A DNA stretch of 64,000 nt from Stereocaulon alpinum (GCA_018257865.1 JAEUBA010000002.1:558001-622000); one strand, 5' to 3'; positions 10,468 to 23,413 are shown, numbered from the stretch's first letter. The notes: generated by a model from the letters alone, not told the origin. A program made the numbers and translations.

Positions 10468-11850
10468 TTAATTAACAACGGTTGCGCGACTACCTGGCAA
10501 GGGTAAGATCTGGACAACGTAGTCTTTGAATGGCAGTAGGTTGCTCACCGCTTTGTGCCCGCTCGATACCGCCAATGACAGTGGTGTTCTATCATCCTTA
10601 TCTTTGGACTTTGGGTTGATCTTGTCTCTTATAGGTCGTAAGCTGACTGTTACATCGCCAGGCTCCCAATGGTGGAAACGGTCCGGTTGGGAGGGCAAAC
10701 CGTTCAATATAGAGCAGTCAGGTGGTTGACGGTTCGTTTCCAAATAGCACCCCGTTTGAACCAAAAGTTTAAACGGTTTAAGTGCGGGGTCATCAAACAG
10801 GAGCCGTGTCTTACCGCACTGAGGAAGAGAGAGATGACAACAGTCTCTGATGTTGCTTTTCGCTTGTTTCCAACGGTGGAACTCATCAGCATCGATTTAC
10901 CGACTGGGATTCACCTCTGACCCACAAAAAGCCATGATGATCAGGGGTCTTGTTGATATCGGGCCAGTCTTAATATTTGGGTTTCTTAAGCAACTATCTG
11001 CACATTCTGGGTATGGGCCGTTCTTATTGTTGCATAACGAGCATCGATTGCGTGATACCGCAGAGATTCCATCAAATTCTGTCGGTGACCTTTACCGAGG
11101 ACCGAGCTCAATTCTGGCACAGTTAACCGAAAACATCAAGGTGACAACGGCAGCACACGAATCGAGAGATGTTGAACTTGCAGATCCTTCTGCAATCCGC
11201 CTCTGGACGTGTTCGAGAGCAGCAATGACTTTTCCGTACTCTACATTATGGATGCCACTGAATTGACACAAGTCCATGTGGTTACTAGCAATTCTTTGTG
11301 TCATATTAAGACCAGATTCGCCCAGACAGGAAGTCACGTCTTCAGCAAAATGATGAAGGTTTGTTACTGTGCTTGGATCGAGCGACAACCCTTATCTTTT
11401 TTGTCGTTAAGAAGTGGAACTCCATACATTTTTTTTTGGAAAGAATAGGTGATACCAATCGTTTTGACAAGCCATGGCCGCAACATCGTCGCGTAATCCC
11501 CTAAGCCGTTCAGAAGTCGATAGAAGAGTATTGACGATCTGCTCATTGACCGTGAACGCAGCAGCTCTGACCACCTTCTCTGCAATAATTGCTCGTAAAT
11601 CACGAGGATCAGCTCCTCAATCCGGTGTTCCGGAAAAAACCTAATGGCAGCGGTAGACTCGTAGATCTGACGAAGGTGGTTGCGATGACTTGCGAAACCA
11701 TGAGATCGTCGGAGCGCTTCCTTCACAGCTACTTCTGATAAACTTTATGGGGACGACAAATTGGAGTAGACTTGGTCCATTGTCATCTCTGTGCCGCATA
11801 AGGACGAAGCTACATATCGTTATACGGAGTATTTGGCGCAAAAGCTAGTG
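10468..11850 (-). pseudogene. broken hydrolase/ankyrin gene of the fungal NLR type, NACHT missing
   Basis: Read on the minus strand from 11850 downwards there is a degraded alpha/beta-hydrolase-like N-terminal domain as found in fungal NLR-like proteins (KEALRRSHGFASHR, IYESTAAIRFF, then in another frame GTPD.GADPRDLR..IIAEKV and NEQIVNTLLSTSERLR, then CLGESGLN...NHMDLCQFSG). The frame changes at about 11630, where one extra C follows IRFF, and a TGA stop sits at 11617-11619 in place of the conserved His-Arg-Gly block. After about 170 bp without recognisable domain, ankyrin-like sequence follows (KTRLLFDDPALKPFKLLV at about 10750-10820 and DDRTPLSLAVSSGHKAV near 10540), ending at a stop at 10468. 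The central NACHT domain is absent. A related complete gene is at 28931-33169. Cannot give a full-length product. Confidence 0.7.
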
Positions 11851-12807
11851 CAGGATGAACAACCATGTTCAAAGACGAGTATGTCTTTGTCTAGTAAAAC
11901 GCATTTTACACGAGGTTTCAGTACAAACCCTTCTAGAACGCGGATTTAGTATGGAGCGCTACTGGAAGTCTTCCAACAATAAGAGATAGCTTCCACATTT
12001 TCATTTGCTAAAGCAAGATATAGCCACGCGTATTCTCGATCCTGCTAACGGCAGGTATGATACGCCATGAGCTTGGGATTCGTACCACGATTTCATGCAG
12101 CTAGAGCACCAGTCCGAGACATTGCGCGCCGTATCATTACTGAGTGTGCACGGGAGTCGTTATGGTTCTTACCATGCTCAGAACGTGCGCGTTTCCTACT
12201 GGTGTGGTCACGAGACAACTCTGGGTTTCAAATAGTCTTGATGAATAGAGAGAAGCCAGTAATTAGAAGTATGGGTAGTGCTATGCCGTAGCGACGTTGA
12301 GAAAGCTGAAATAATGAAACCAATGTTTGCGTTCTCGGCAGAAGCTGGATATCGGGAATCGTGTTGGGTTCCAATGTGACTTATGATAACTTGAAGTCCT
12401 GTGGCAACTTGATATGTCTATACTGTGAATGAATGTGGAAAGAAGCAGTAACGGCAAAAGTAGGATGGCAGAAGCAAGCACCTACCTTGGACATGCGTTT
12501 GAACACTTGTAAAAAGGCTCCTGTTTTGACCGTCAGTTAGATGAAACTACCAATATGCAAACAGCAAGAGGATGAAGCGCAGTCATAATTCACATCCAAG
12601 TCATGAATAAGTCAAGCGCTGAAATTCGAGTTTACATTTCAAGAGCTTCGAAATCTCCGAACGTGCCAATGCTGGCTCGCTCGGCTCATGCCATGCATGC
12701 TTGTACCGTTAGCGAAATCCTACCTAATCGCCGTGGTCATCCAAAGGTCATTCCGCTAACCACGAGGTGATTCTCTGGCACGCATGACAGGTCCAATTAC
12801 TTATAGA
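11851..12807. other. intergenic between two pseudogenes
   Basis: Contains only short open frames (12067-12291 plus, 12281-12481 minus) without recognisable domains or matching splice sites. The 5' part of the deaminase-like pseudogene could begin here but I cannot see it. Confidence 0.4.
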
Positions 12808-14709
12808 TTTAGCGAATAGCAGATATGAGTCCCATGGAAATAACCGGAATATACGAAACCCTTTCTTCCAAGCTGCCGTTCTCCTCCACATGTTCGATCC
12901 TGTTCGTGGGGAGCCTACTGTGCGTGGTCTTGACGAAGACCGAGACGAGACGAGGACGCCGAGAGAGCGACTTCTGGAACGGAAGTTCCTTAAGTCTTTC
13001 GCGCTCATTTGCGCCATTACAAGGGACGGCGACAGTGTCTCGGCGGCGTGCATGGAGGAAGGTACGCCACAAGGGACAATTTTTCGTGTTGCCTACAATT
13101 CTGGAGTAGGTGAGAGGACTATGAGTCAACTTCGAGAGCTCGTAGCTGTGTTGAATAACATCGGGAGCAGAGGTACGCTAGCCTGTAGGTTCAGAACTGC
13201 ACGTAATGATCGTTAGGTCGACCTTGTTCTTGCCCAGCTCTTGAGACGTTTGACGTGGAAGTCGAGATGCTCATCAGGATCGTAAGGCTCGACATTGTAA
13301 AGATACGTAACTACATAAAGGATCTCCGTGCCGCCCAAAATATGTTCGAGGAGCGTGTCTCTGCTGTTTAATCACGTATCACCGAATTTTCCAATTCAGC
13401 ACCGGGTCTACAGCCATTCCCGAAATGATTTAGGCATATCCGCGCTATCAAGTATCAGCCTCCCAAACCAGAGCCTGAAACCCTGATTCATTATATGAAA
13501 TAGGCCCAGAAAGCTAGAGGTTGCTATATCAATTATCTGAGGGCTGCATTTCTACCAAATTTCAGCTATTGCCCCGATGGATTGGTACTATTTTCAAACT
13601 GGAACGGTATAGTATTGCCTCTAAAGCGCTGGTCTAACTCGCTTCTGAGATCCCTGCTCTTCTCAACCCTATGGTTATTAAGTCTGTCATCGCACCTTCG
13701 AGGACGCTATTTACTATACCTGAGGATGGGGTACCTCTGACCTACGTCTTACGTAGGATAGTTGGTCCTCGTACCTAGGGATGCCTTTCTCGGCTTGCTA
13801 GAGTTTGGAATACGCCGGATATAGAGACTTATTTTCGAAAGGCACGCTCCCTGAATCTAGCTGTCCATGCCGGCATACAGCTTGTCAATTTCTATAATTA
13901 TAATCAGCATTGCAAGCCACGGTTTCGGTTTATTGGAGTGAGCAAGAAGTCTTGCTACCTTTATCCTATATTCCTCGCGACTCTTCCCGAGTCCTTTTGC
14001 ATTTCATCCTGCTATTAAAAGTTGTATCTGCCGTGGATCCCTCCGCCAGCGACTGACCCTAGCATCTACCGGCAATATAAGTCTATTACGAACGAGCTGA
14101 ACAAGTTGATGGAGGTAGCAGCGAAATACGATCTCGATAACCGTTTAGGTAGCGAACGCAGACCTATCTCCGCGGATCCCACAGCAGGGGTTTCTCTTTC
14201 CGGTTTGACAGAAACAGCAGGGATGGGACCTCAAGCTTTACTACAATCACAGCTAGACTCTATTATAGGATCCGATGTTAAAAGGGAGGAGCGCGCGGCG
14301 CTAGGGCGAATTATGACAGGTGAAGGAGAGACTCCATCCGAATCGTTATGTCACCACCTGATCGATGTAGTGGATCTCACGCCGCCGACCATGGTTCTCC
14401 AACGAGTAATAACAGACCGACAAAAAGTTGCTATAGCGACAGGACAACTGGTTGAAACAGCAATTGGATCTCAGTTCTGGCGATGGTTTCCATTCTATGC
14501 GCGCTGGTGATGTCAACAAGCAAGATATTGTTAGCATAAGAGATATCCTTGATCCTTCCACAAATTTCCCGTCGCGGCTGAAGCTACTCGAGATCCTGAA
14601 GGATGATGTCTTTCAGGAGGGCCAATATTTTCTGATAGTCAACGATCGAATTCGGGTGACTAATGAACGACCGCTTGTTTCCAGTACCTGTTTGATTGAA
14701 ACATATTGA
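12808..14709 (+). pseudogene. broken OTT_1508-like (fungal) nucleotide/nucleic-acid deaminase family gene
   Basis: Translated in pieces, this stretch gives a recognisable fungal protein: RNPFFQAAVLLHMFDPVRG and KFLKSFALICAIT..GDSVSAACMEEG (about 12855-13070); ETFDVEVEMLIRIVRLDI and IKYQPPKPEPETLIHY (about 13238-13500); then, in another frame, VHAGIQLVNFYNYNQ, RFIGVSKKSCYL and WIPPPATDPSIY (about 13860-14070), running to 14510, with a further frame to 14709. The VHAEIQL...SKKSC..C layout is typical of the OTT_1508-like deaminase family expanded in fungi. Breaks: TAA at 13369, TAG at 13501, a frameshift near 13640, more stops near 13777 and 14014. The catalytic HAE reads HAG (13866-13874) and the second Cys of the zinc CxxC is Tyr-Pro sequence instead. 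Dead gene; family call about 75 percent sure. Confidence 0.66.
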
Positions 14710-15845
14710 ATTACGAGGCACTCGTGTACAATACTTGAGTACCGAAACTCAATCACACTGTCAGCCATAGTAACATGAGAGCGAAAACGCAATCTTGCCT
14801 TCATTTCCTTTTGCGGACCGAATCTTTGCCAAATTTAGCTCGTTTACCGCTTGCTTTCTCACCCACTATACGTGTACAAGCCTTGATACCCATAAGCGGA
14901 AACCCACGCTAGTCCAGTAGTAACGCTATCGACGTCGAAACTGCACCCGGAGCAGCGGAAAATTATCTCCAGCTCAGTGCCGCCGTCACTGTATGCGCAG
15001 CGCGGGCGTCGCCCAAGAATGAGAAATTTGAGACTAGGAGATGCGGCAAAACTAGCGTTGAATGATTCTCTTGGGCGTTAACAGTTTCCGTTGAAACGGA
15101 TGTGAAACAAGCCATCATCAACATTCAATATGTACAATGTCTAGCCTTAATGCCAAGCAATGGGTATCACGTTCGGATGGCTTACGGTTAATTTCAGATG
15201 GGCTCGGTGGGGATCCTGCGTTAGGGCTAGGGTTACGGCCCGATAGATCCTTCTACAATCCCTGACTTCCTAATAATGGGTCCGCAAGTCCAGGTCCGCA
15301 AGATTTCACCTCTCGCTATGAGCATCCGGCATGACTCGTCAAGTACCACAGCACATTCAACAGTGACTCGCTGCGTTCGTTGGATACTAAAGAATGCTAT
15401 TGGGCAGGAAGCAGGCGAAGCTTACTCAATACGTATTATCACCGTCGAGTCGCTGGAGTCCAAGCCTAGAGCCGAACTTTGCGACGATTCTTGAATGGAA
15501 TACGTACTTCAACGAAGACTGCATAACCGATGCCAGCGATTCTTCTTATCTCACGCTCTTCTAGCCCTCTGGGTTGATTGAAGCCCTTCCCTCGCAGATG
15601 ATAAGTTTACCGCCATGAGCTGACCCGTGTCTGCTCAGCAGCGTCGCCTCAAATCGCCCACCTGGTATCTCCGGGAAAAGACACACCCGCGGCGCCTTAC
15701 GAGTCGTGTGGGGGACCAAAGGAATATTGCAAGAGAGGAGGGTCGAGATACAATACGCTAGATACAGTTGTGCAAGGCTTGCCACGCAGCAATCTCCTCA
15801 ATCGCCTCAAACGTCATTGAGAGACTTTGAAGGTAGAAGGGATAT
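14710..15845. other. intergenic, nothing recognised
   Basis: Only short open frames of 60-75 codons without domains. No repeats of note beyond a short GTTAGGGCTAGGGTTA block near 15222, too short to be telomeric. Confidence 0.45.
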
Positions 15846-16560
15846 TTGCGACGCCCTCACACCAATCGTTCACGTGGACTCTGGGAGGGAGCTCGGAAGA
15901 AGTCCGATGACTGCATTATCATCTCATCTTTCGCCACTTGGATGTTGAAGACGACCTTCATTAGTGGCGGCGATCGGTCGCGAAGATGCGAAATCTGGAC
16001 GGCTACACAAGCTTCTTTACCGACGCTCGGGTCAATCAGAGGATCCACAAGCAGACGCGGCAAAACGGGGAAAGCAACAACAACAAGGCATACAAGGAAT
16101 ACCTACACATGGCTCCGCGCATCGGACCCCGCAGGATTACGAGCGTGTGAGCAAGCGCTCAAGAAGGACCAGCGACACGGGCGACGATGGTCAATACTGG
16201 TCGATGGGTTCGTTGCTGATAGTGGGGACAGTATTTCCAGGGCTTGGCCTAGGGCTCATCTCGCTCTGCGGAACTACTATCTCCCAAAGAATGTCGCACG
16301 CCCATTTACGCACGAAAAGTCTGGCAATCTGCATCACATTCATAACATTACAGGATACACGGATCTTTCTTGAGGTCCCTGATCCAGCAGATCCGCCACT
16401 TACACATGTATATGTTGAGGATCTGTGAGATGATGCGGCCAGCAGCGGAAAGCCTGGTACATCATGGTAAATTACGGGACGACAACAATTTCAGCATCAT
16501 CGCAGAAGGCTTCAAGCAGTATATCTAGCTTTGTGCGAGTCCAAGGTGGATCCTCTACCA
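15846..16560 (+). pseudogene. decayed open reading frame, family not identified
   Basis: A 175-codon open frame (15846-16373) has protein-like composition in its second half (VDGFVADSGDSISRAWPRAHL, HHIHNITGYTDLS), and the frame that follows keeps protein-like text (SLIQQIRHLHMYMLRICEMM, AAESLVHHGKLRDDNNFSII, EGFKQYI) up to a TAG at about 16527. The change of frame near 16370 and the stops suggest a disabled gene. I do not recognise the family; a chance open frame is possible. Confidence 0.3.
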
Positions 16561-17939
16561 GTCTCTCCGCAGGATCTTGGGGCAATCTTTACCGAACTAA
16601 AGGCCTTCGACCATAGGTAGGAGAACTGTCAGGTTGGTCCCATACATCTTAAGACGAACATTGTGGCCATCACAAGATGTGTTACACTACTGAACTTGTT
16701 GACACTTCATTTTACTATTGTCTCAGACTCGACGTAAGACTGGAGGATAGCCGAATACAGAAGATCTTGACAAGCACACATCTGAGAGAGCTTGAGAGTA
16801 TGGACTGGTTAGCAGGCATCTAAATCATACAGGAGCGAGGAGTCTCGGGACTGTGTCCGCAGTAACCAAGCTTTGTTCAGGACGAACACCAGGGCCTTTT
16901 GCGGACCCGGAAGGGCTAGGAAGGAGAGGAAACATGACACGGAGACTCCAGAAATGGTGGGGAGACCAGAATTGAATGATCAGAATTGGAGGCGCCCAGA
17001 ATGGGCTTCCAATAGGTAAGCGTTGGAGGGTAAACATTAGAGGGTAAGCATTGGAAGTCTCTATACTTATCCACATGTGTCAAGGCAAGCACACCTTCAC
17101 TCGATTGCTTGAACTTCTTGCTATTCAGCTCTAGGTTAACAACCATGTCGAATCGTACCAGGAAGCGCCATCTCTCACGGGTATCATCCCTATGATCCTC
17201 ATGCTATCGGGACGATCGTTGAAGATGAACCGCTATCGTCCAAGCCTTACCTGCTTACCAAATACTTTGCACCTGGCATATCGTGACCTCGAATAAATTC
17301 GACATCATCCCTGCTACGCACCTCAAGTGCTGCCAAATACTGCTTCGCTTCTATCACGAACAAGTGGAGGCGTCGGATATGTTACTCCTGGAAATCAAAC
17401 TTGAATTTCTGCACTGGATGATGGTCGTAATAATGTGCCTAGGGAGTCTGGCGCTATGACAGTTGCATATCTGAGTGAGATTGTAGGAACGCGGGTGGTA
17501 GGTGGTTGCGAAGATATACTATATACTATATATATAGAGAATAACTACGTATAATAGAACCTATCACGAAAAAGAGAATACAAAGCTGCGTTTATATGCT
17601 TGTATAGATAGCACTATTCGCGTTTGCGAGCTCGTTCTTAGGTTTCAAAACTTATCTTCCTGTGTCTAAATCTCGAACATATGGAACGTGAATACAATCC
17701 ATAAAAGGAAGGCGAATTGAAACGTAGAGAGAAAGAGAGATGCGCTCATATCAGTCATTTGTTGAAACAGTGCTCGATATGAATTACCTAGGCGTTAGAG
17801 CTTGAGAAGGAATAGCGACACCCTCCTTCCTATATTCATAGCAAGAGGGAACAGGGAAGCCGTGGGAAAGGAAAGGAAAAGATGCGATTTGGCGTGGCAC
17901 AGGACAGGACTCGAGGTCAAATGTCTACTAGTGAGATAT

Positions 17940-18130
17940 GGTTGAAGGGGAGATGGGAGAGGGATGGGATGGTGAAGGGTGAGGTGGCGGGCTCTTGGTT
18001 AAGGCGGAGGTAGAGTCGTGATGGGAGGATTTTCGGGGGGAAAGAGGGTGGTGGAGGGGAGGGGTTTTGGAGCGAGTAGGTAGGGTAGGGGAGGGGAGGG
18101 AAGGGGATGGTGGTGGTGGGGGGGGTTTCT
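17940..18130 (+). repeat. G-rich low-complexity tract (possible G-quadruplex former)
   Basis: The plus strand has many runs of three to eight G in about 190 bp, for example GGGGAGGGGAGGGAAGGGG near 18090 and GGTGGTGGTGGGGGGGGTTT near 18110. Four or more G3 runs occur within 30 bp several times, the sequence requirement for intramolecular quadruplexes. Non-coding on both strands as far as I can see. Confidence 0.55.
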
Positions 18131-19194
18131 TTTGATATCTGATACGTCTATGTGGTGGGCACTGATTCGTGGATATCCTTGATGGATGGGTAAAGGACTA
18201 CCGTATAGAATGGAAGTATGATGGAGTTTGCTGAGCAAGTGGGCCCATGGCTGCCAGCGAGTGGGTTCAGCGTGGAGACTATGTGCAGTGCGAACGCTCC
18301 GATATGTGGAAGTGGTTGGAAAGCATGTGCTATGCACTGGGTAGGTAAGCCTAGGATGAGCGGGCTTGGAGTAGCGAAAGAGCAAGGAGGTGCGTTGGAG
18401 AGGGTCGATGTGGTTGGGGTGTAGAGGTAACTACCTAGTTGCCCAAGTGATGGTTGAACATAAGGATGATATTGTGTGGATAGTAATATTTGGATGGGTA
18501 GGAGTGATGTGAGGACTTTGAAGCGTGGGTTTTATCCCGGGGCTAGACTCATAAGGCGGGTTGAAACCCCCCATAAGGGTATGTAGAATGGTTTGGGGGT
18601 GTTCACATGTAGCGAAGGGGGTGGGCACCAGTCCTAGAGAAATGCAGTTCCCCATCACCACTCCACATCGATCGTACACAGCAGCCGCATCATCTTGGAT
18701 CTGCGCACCATCAAACATTACCTTGAACAGTGCCAGCTCTGGTACAGCACAACTGGGCCCTACAGTAAGTCGCAATGAGCGGTATTGGCAGTTGTAGCGA
18801 TGACTAGCAACAGAATGCACCGATACCAATCGTGGCAATCTGCAAAGACTGATTTCACGAGTACGTGTATGGTCTAGATAAAGCTGGGATGTAATAGATG
18901 CCGCGCGACGACATGTATCTTGATCAGCCATAGTAAGCTCGGATGAGTATGCAGACCTTAGCTCAAGATGTGCCCTACGAGGTTGAGAGATAGCTGCTAC
19001 CTTATGCAGCTTGGCCATTTCGAGAAGGACGGTCTAGTTGGCAAGTCGGCCGGTCCCCCTTATGTGAGCTGATGATTGTTCTGCTAGGTACTTAGGTTAG
19101 ACAGTGGAAGGACATGAGCAGCACCATTTTAATCGCTGGGGTGGAGTAAAAGGAGCTGTGGGAAAGGTGTTTCCCAATCGAGATTTCTGGTGTT

Positions 19195-19720
19195 GGGCTG
19201 TTGGGCGTCGTGGAAGCCTAGGCGGTTTCTGGACGGTTCTCGAACGGTTCCCGGGTGGTTTCTGGACCGTGCCCAGACACTGCTTGGAACAAGGGTGAAA
19301 GAAACCGTTACAACGGCAAGATGTCCTGAAAGGGACAAGCAGTACTTCATTGTCAGTCGCTGTCATTCCCGCTGGTTGCTATGGACCGCTTGTATATACC
19401 TAAGCTGAGTGTCCGGTGTTGGGGTGTCGGGTTTCTTCATGGATAGACCAGGTCGAGACTCGACTTTGGGAGTTTCTACAAGTTCGTTCAAAGTGAAGTA
19501 GCTCTTCCTCGGTTATCACTTGTCAACGAGGATCGCCTAACAGAGGGTTTCAGGTTTCGCGTAGTGGCGCCATGGAGGTCCAGACGGTTTCTGGATCATT
19601 CTTGACAAGAAGTGAAGCTTCAACCGCAAGATTACCCCGAACCAGGTTTCTAATCTGTGACTGTTTGGCGCCGTAGGAGATTGGCCTGTTCCTGGACAGT
19701 TTGACGATGACTAGCGCCCA
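19195..19720 (+). repeat. three diverged copies of a short GC-rich motif
   Basis: Copies begin at about 19203, 19566 and 19668 and share a core of the form GGCGyCGTGGAGG..CC..ACGGTTTCTGGA; the first two also share a downstream GTGAA..AACCG..GCAAGAT. The first copy carries an internal doublet of GGTTTCTGGAC. Probably remnants of one non-coding repeat. Confidence 0.4.
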
Positions 19721-22700
19721 TTTGTTGCTGATTGTGGCTGATTGAAGTGAAGTACCAATAGCTCCTTAGCTGATGTGTGCCTACGAGCTATATCACAAGG
19801 TCATGGGACCTCACATAGGGCGTCTGATGTTGGAAGTATGACCCAAGTGGACTGGAAGGAACACAAGCATGCATGGATGCTAACGGAATTTTCCTCCAAT
19901 CAGTAAACTGAAAGCATCTCTGATAGGAGACAGCGTGCACGCGAGACTAAGCATCCATGTGGTGACTATGTATGTACGCTTGCGACGTCTCATTTGATGT
20001 TGTATAAGACGAATTGAGATGAGAGTTCGTTCAACGCAGAGGCATGTCTCCAATCGGTAAAAACTCAATTCTATAACCGAATACCCCATTGAGCGAGTCA
20101 GTAGTCCCATTTAGCCTTTCTAACGGCCAGCTAGAGCATGACATCCGGTTGTTGGTAATTTCGGTGCAATTGTGCATGGACATATGAGTAGAAGGAGATG
20201 CCCTTAGCTGTCATTGGAGAATGTGGTAGAGCAATGAGACGAGGACAAATGTAGAACAACCGAATCACAAATAATCAGTGTCTTACAGGTTACCTGATAA
20301 TGCTTGTTCCCCACGCAGGGTCTTGGCTCAAGCATCGACGATGCGGAAGTTCCATGGTGCCCAAATTCCAATCAAACAAAGGGCTCACTCTGCACGCCAC
20401 GTAACGTCTCCAAGGCTCAAACCCGTTTCATGTTCCCCACTCCTTGCCCTTGTGATGAAGCTTACATTAGCTCAAGGCCCATTTATCAATATAGGTTTTC
20501 CTTAGCAAAGGTAGAATTCCCCGAACAAACAGCCAAAGCCTTGGAACATGCAGCCACAAGTCCAAGTCACGGAAAAGCGAGATCCCGGTTGGTTGAAGTT
20601 AGGTACCTATTAGGGCATCCATTAGGGAGGCCGGGCCGTTGACACCTTCTGAGGTCTTTTCATCTCTTGCAATAATAGTCGAGAACAGAAGATCGATGTG
20701 GTCTAGAAGACTTCGAAATAAGGAGTGGCAACATTTCACGAGATGAATTGAGATCGAGGGAAACAATTGCCTTTCGGAATTGTTGGGTCACTGGGATAGG
20801 CCCTGGTCAACTTAGGAGGGCTGCCCAGAACTCGCCCACATGGCGGCGGGTGGAGCGCCGGAGCCTAGTGTAGCGGAAGGGTCAAGGGAGAAGCATGATT
20901 CTGTAGAGTCGGCAAAGGTCAGAGTGTGAAGAGGTTCGAGCGGAGTAGGCGTTGGAAGCCTGAAGCTACTACCACTTTGCAAAGCGTATACAATTTGGTG
21001 GAATCTGAGGCATCATTCGGACATGGAAATATAATACCCTCGTCGGAAGAGAAGAATTCCAACCAATGGCCGTTGTGTGCCTGATTATCAGATGATCAAA
21101 CGCCTGACATCGGTGGGGACCGATGGGACCATCCGCGACTTCCACGTGCTGCGTGCGATAAGGTAGTAACTTACTGTAGGTAGTTCCCAAAAAGGATGCT
21201 GGAGAAGGGTGATCGACGGACTTTAAGCGAGCCCATTGGGCTTTCGGGGTCGTATGGCTCTCGCCGCGTTCCCTGAGGCAGATCACCTGGGGCCTAATCG
21301 ATCTACAGCTGATCTTTCACGACACTTCTGGGATGACGAGATACTGCACGTGTAGCACGTGGTCGAAAGTATGAGTTCGGTGATACGCTGATCTTTGAAA
21401 TTTAAGACAGGCGACAGTGCCACTGGTAGAAAGCGAAGCGAAATCAAATTCAAAACCAAAGTCAGTGTGAGAGTGCATTGGAAAAGCAACACCTTGAATG
21501 GCTGCGCCGTCAACGACTTCGAACTTCACGTTGTGGCGCTGTAAACTTAATGGTTCATGGTTTTCAGAGGTCACTGGCTTTCTTACCAGATTTGGCGACA
21601 ACGCTGCTGGTAGCCATCAGATGCCTGTTCACAGGCTTCGTTCGGGGAATTTTTATTGGTCTCTTGCGTTGCATTATTACTGTGCAAACCTTGCCGCAGT
21701 AAGCTGAACAGGTGATTCGAGATCCGTGAAAGTAAGCAGCATGCTCTACTGTCAGCTCCGATGTCTTGCAGCTTCTACAATTCCTACGCTACCCAAGCCT
21801 AATGCGCAATTACCCAAGTGAAAAGCATGCGTCTGATGTCACCATCCAAAGATGGACAGACCAGAAAGCCCTACGCATCCGTGCATGACAACCTTGTCCT
21901 GATCGGTTTCGTCCATTCTTCCCCTATTGGCCATTGTGAATAACTGGCCTTGGCGCATCACAAAGCGCAGGGTCATCGTCTGCTCGCAAACATAGCTGGA
22001 TGTGATCAACAACGGAAGTGATCACCTTATGACCCCCAGGTCAGGTTGGTGATTCGATGAGACCGATTTTACCCTTGAAATCCTACTTCCTCTTCGTACG
22101 GCACAAACCGACGCAGGGCACAATACGAGGACTGTAAGCAGCCTCAGTCAGCGGCCACGTTTGCAGTATTGAGGAGTGTACAAGATCATCGGCCGTCTAA
22201 CCATCATACCTGTTCTGTCACATCCAGAAACAGCAGACATGGAAATATCATCATGCAATCAGATCGTAAAGCACTGCGATCCGAACCGCGGTTGCGAGAC
22301 GCTACGGAAGATAGGAACCTGCAGATCCAGCTGTGGCAGAAAGGTAACTTACCGTGCAGCCCACCATCGTCCTCGATCTTTTGGTCGGACTTATTCTCAC
22401 TCGTATCGTCCCAAGCAATTAGTGTGCATGTCCAAACAACTCTCCGTGTAGAGAGCGAATCACGGGTCCTCCTCGTCCTCGGCACGGGAAGCGATGATGC
22501 AAGAGGCACCAACAAGGGCTTCGCTTGTGCCGCATGGCGTAGAATCCGAGACACCTGAAATGATTGCGGCAAGGTGGTGTCAGGGATGTGTTTCTCATAT
22601 AACCGTCAGCTAGAGATAGGTTTCAAAGCTGCATTTATCGTGTAAGAGAGTCGCAAAGAGAAATCCCAAGTGCATAGAAATTGCATAAACAGCGAAGTAA

Positions 22701-23413
22701 TCTGATCGGAGAACTCTCTGGTAAATTAGCTCATGATGTTCGAGTAATTCCGCATCGATCTGATGGTCCGCGTCGTTGACCGGTCTTTTTTAAATCAAAC
22801 TATTACCAGAGAGATAGTTTTGGCGTGTAGAGAATTGGCCTCCAAGCGTCCGCAATAACTTAGTTACTGTGGTCGGAACATTGCAAAAAAGCCTTGGAGG
22901 AGCATAGGTAGAATCAAGCCAATCGGTAGCGTCGGTACCACCTTCGCTCTGCAGTATGCCAGTATCCTAGCAAAGTCTCCCCCTGGCCCCCCTAGCCCCC
23001 TCACGATTAGAGTTCCCCCACCATGTGCACTTAAAGTTACCTAAGGCAACGCTAGAACGTTTGAATGCGAGGGACTCAGGAGGCGATAAGTAGTAAGGTA
23101 GGGTTGTAGTGCCAGCCGAACCCCGGTCCCCGGCACGGTGGCTGGCTAAGGGCCTAAGGCAGAGCCCCGGCGGGCGTAGTCAAAAGTACGTAGCTGGGGT
23201 TAGGGTGGTACATAAGGGCTAGATTACCTTAGGTTCGTACCAAGCTGGACACTTCTGGCCTACCTCGAATAATAGAACTAAGGATTGGATTGCCTTCCGA
23301 GATTACTGGAGAATCTTAACAGAGTCCAGAGCACAAGATCATGCATTGTGCTGACAGGGCACCTACCTGACAGCTGAGACTCTATTACCTTACAGGCCCC
23401 TGAATGCTCCTAT

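Larger units (their letters stand above)
16561..23413. other. 6.9 kb gene-poor stretch
   Basis: No gene could be supported on either strand. The longest frame, 18431-19018 on the minus strand (195 codons), has no recognisable domain and mirrors a low-complexity region. Contents noted separately: G-rich strand at 17940-18130 and three diverged copies of a short motif at 19195-19720. The last 400 bp before 23414 should be the promoter of the RING/VWA gene and include a C-rich patch at 22978-23010. Confidence 0.45.

Noticed and set aside
15222..15237. Telomere-like GTTAGGGCTAGGGTTA
   Set aside because: Only about two degenerate units, no array; chance or trivial.
18431..19018. 195-codon open frame on the minus strand
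   Set aside because: No recognisable domain, Thr/His/Pro low-complexity end, and lies in sequence with other non-coding repeats; not enough to call a gene.
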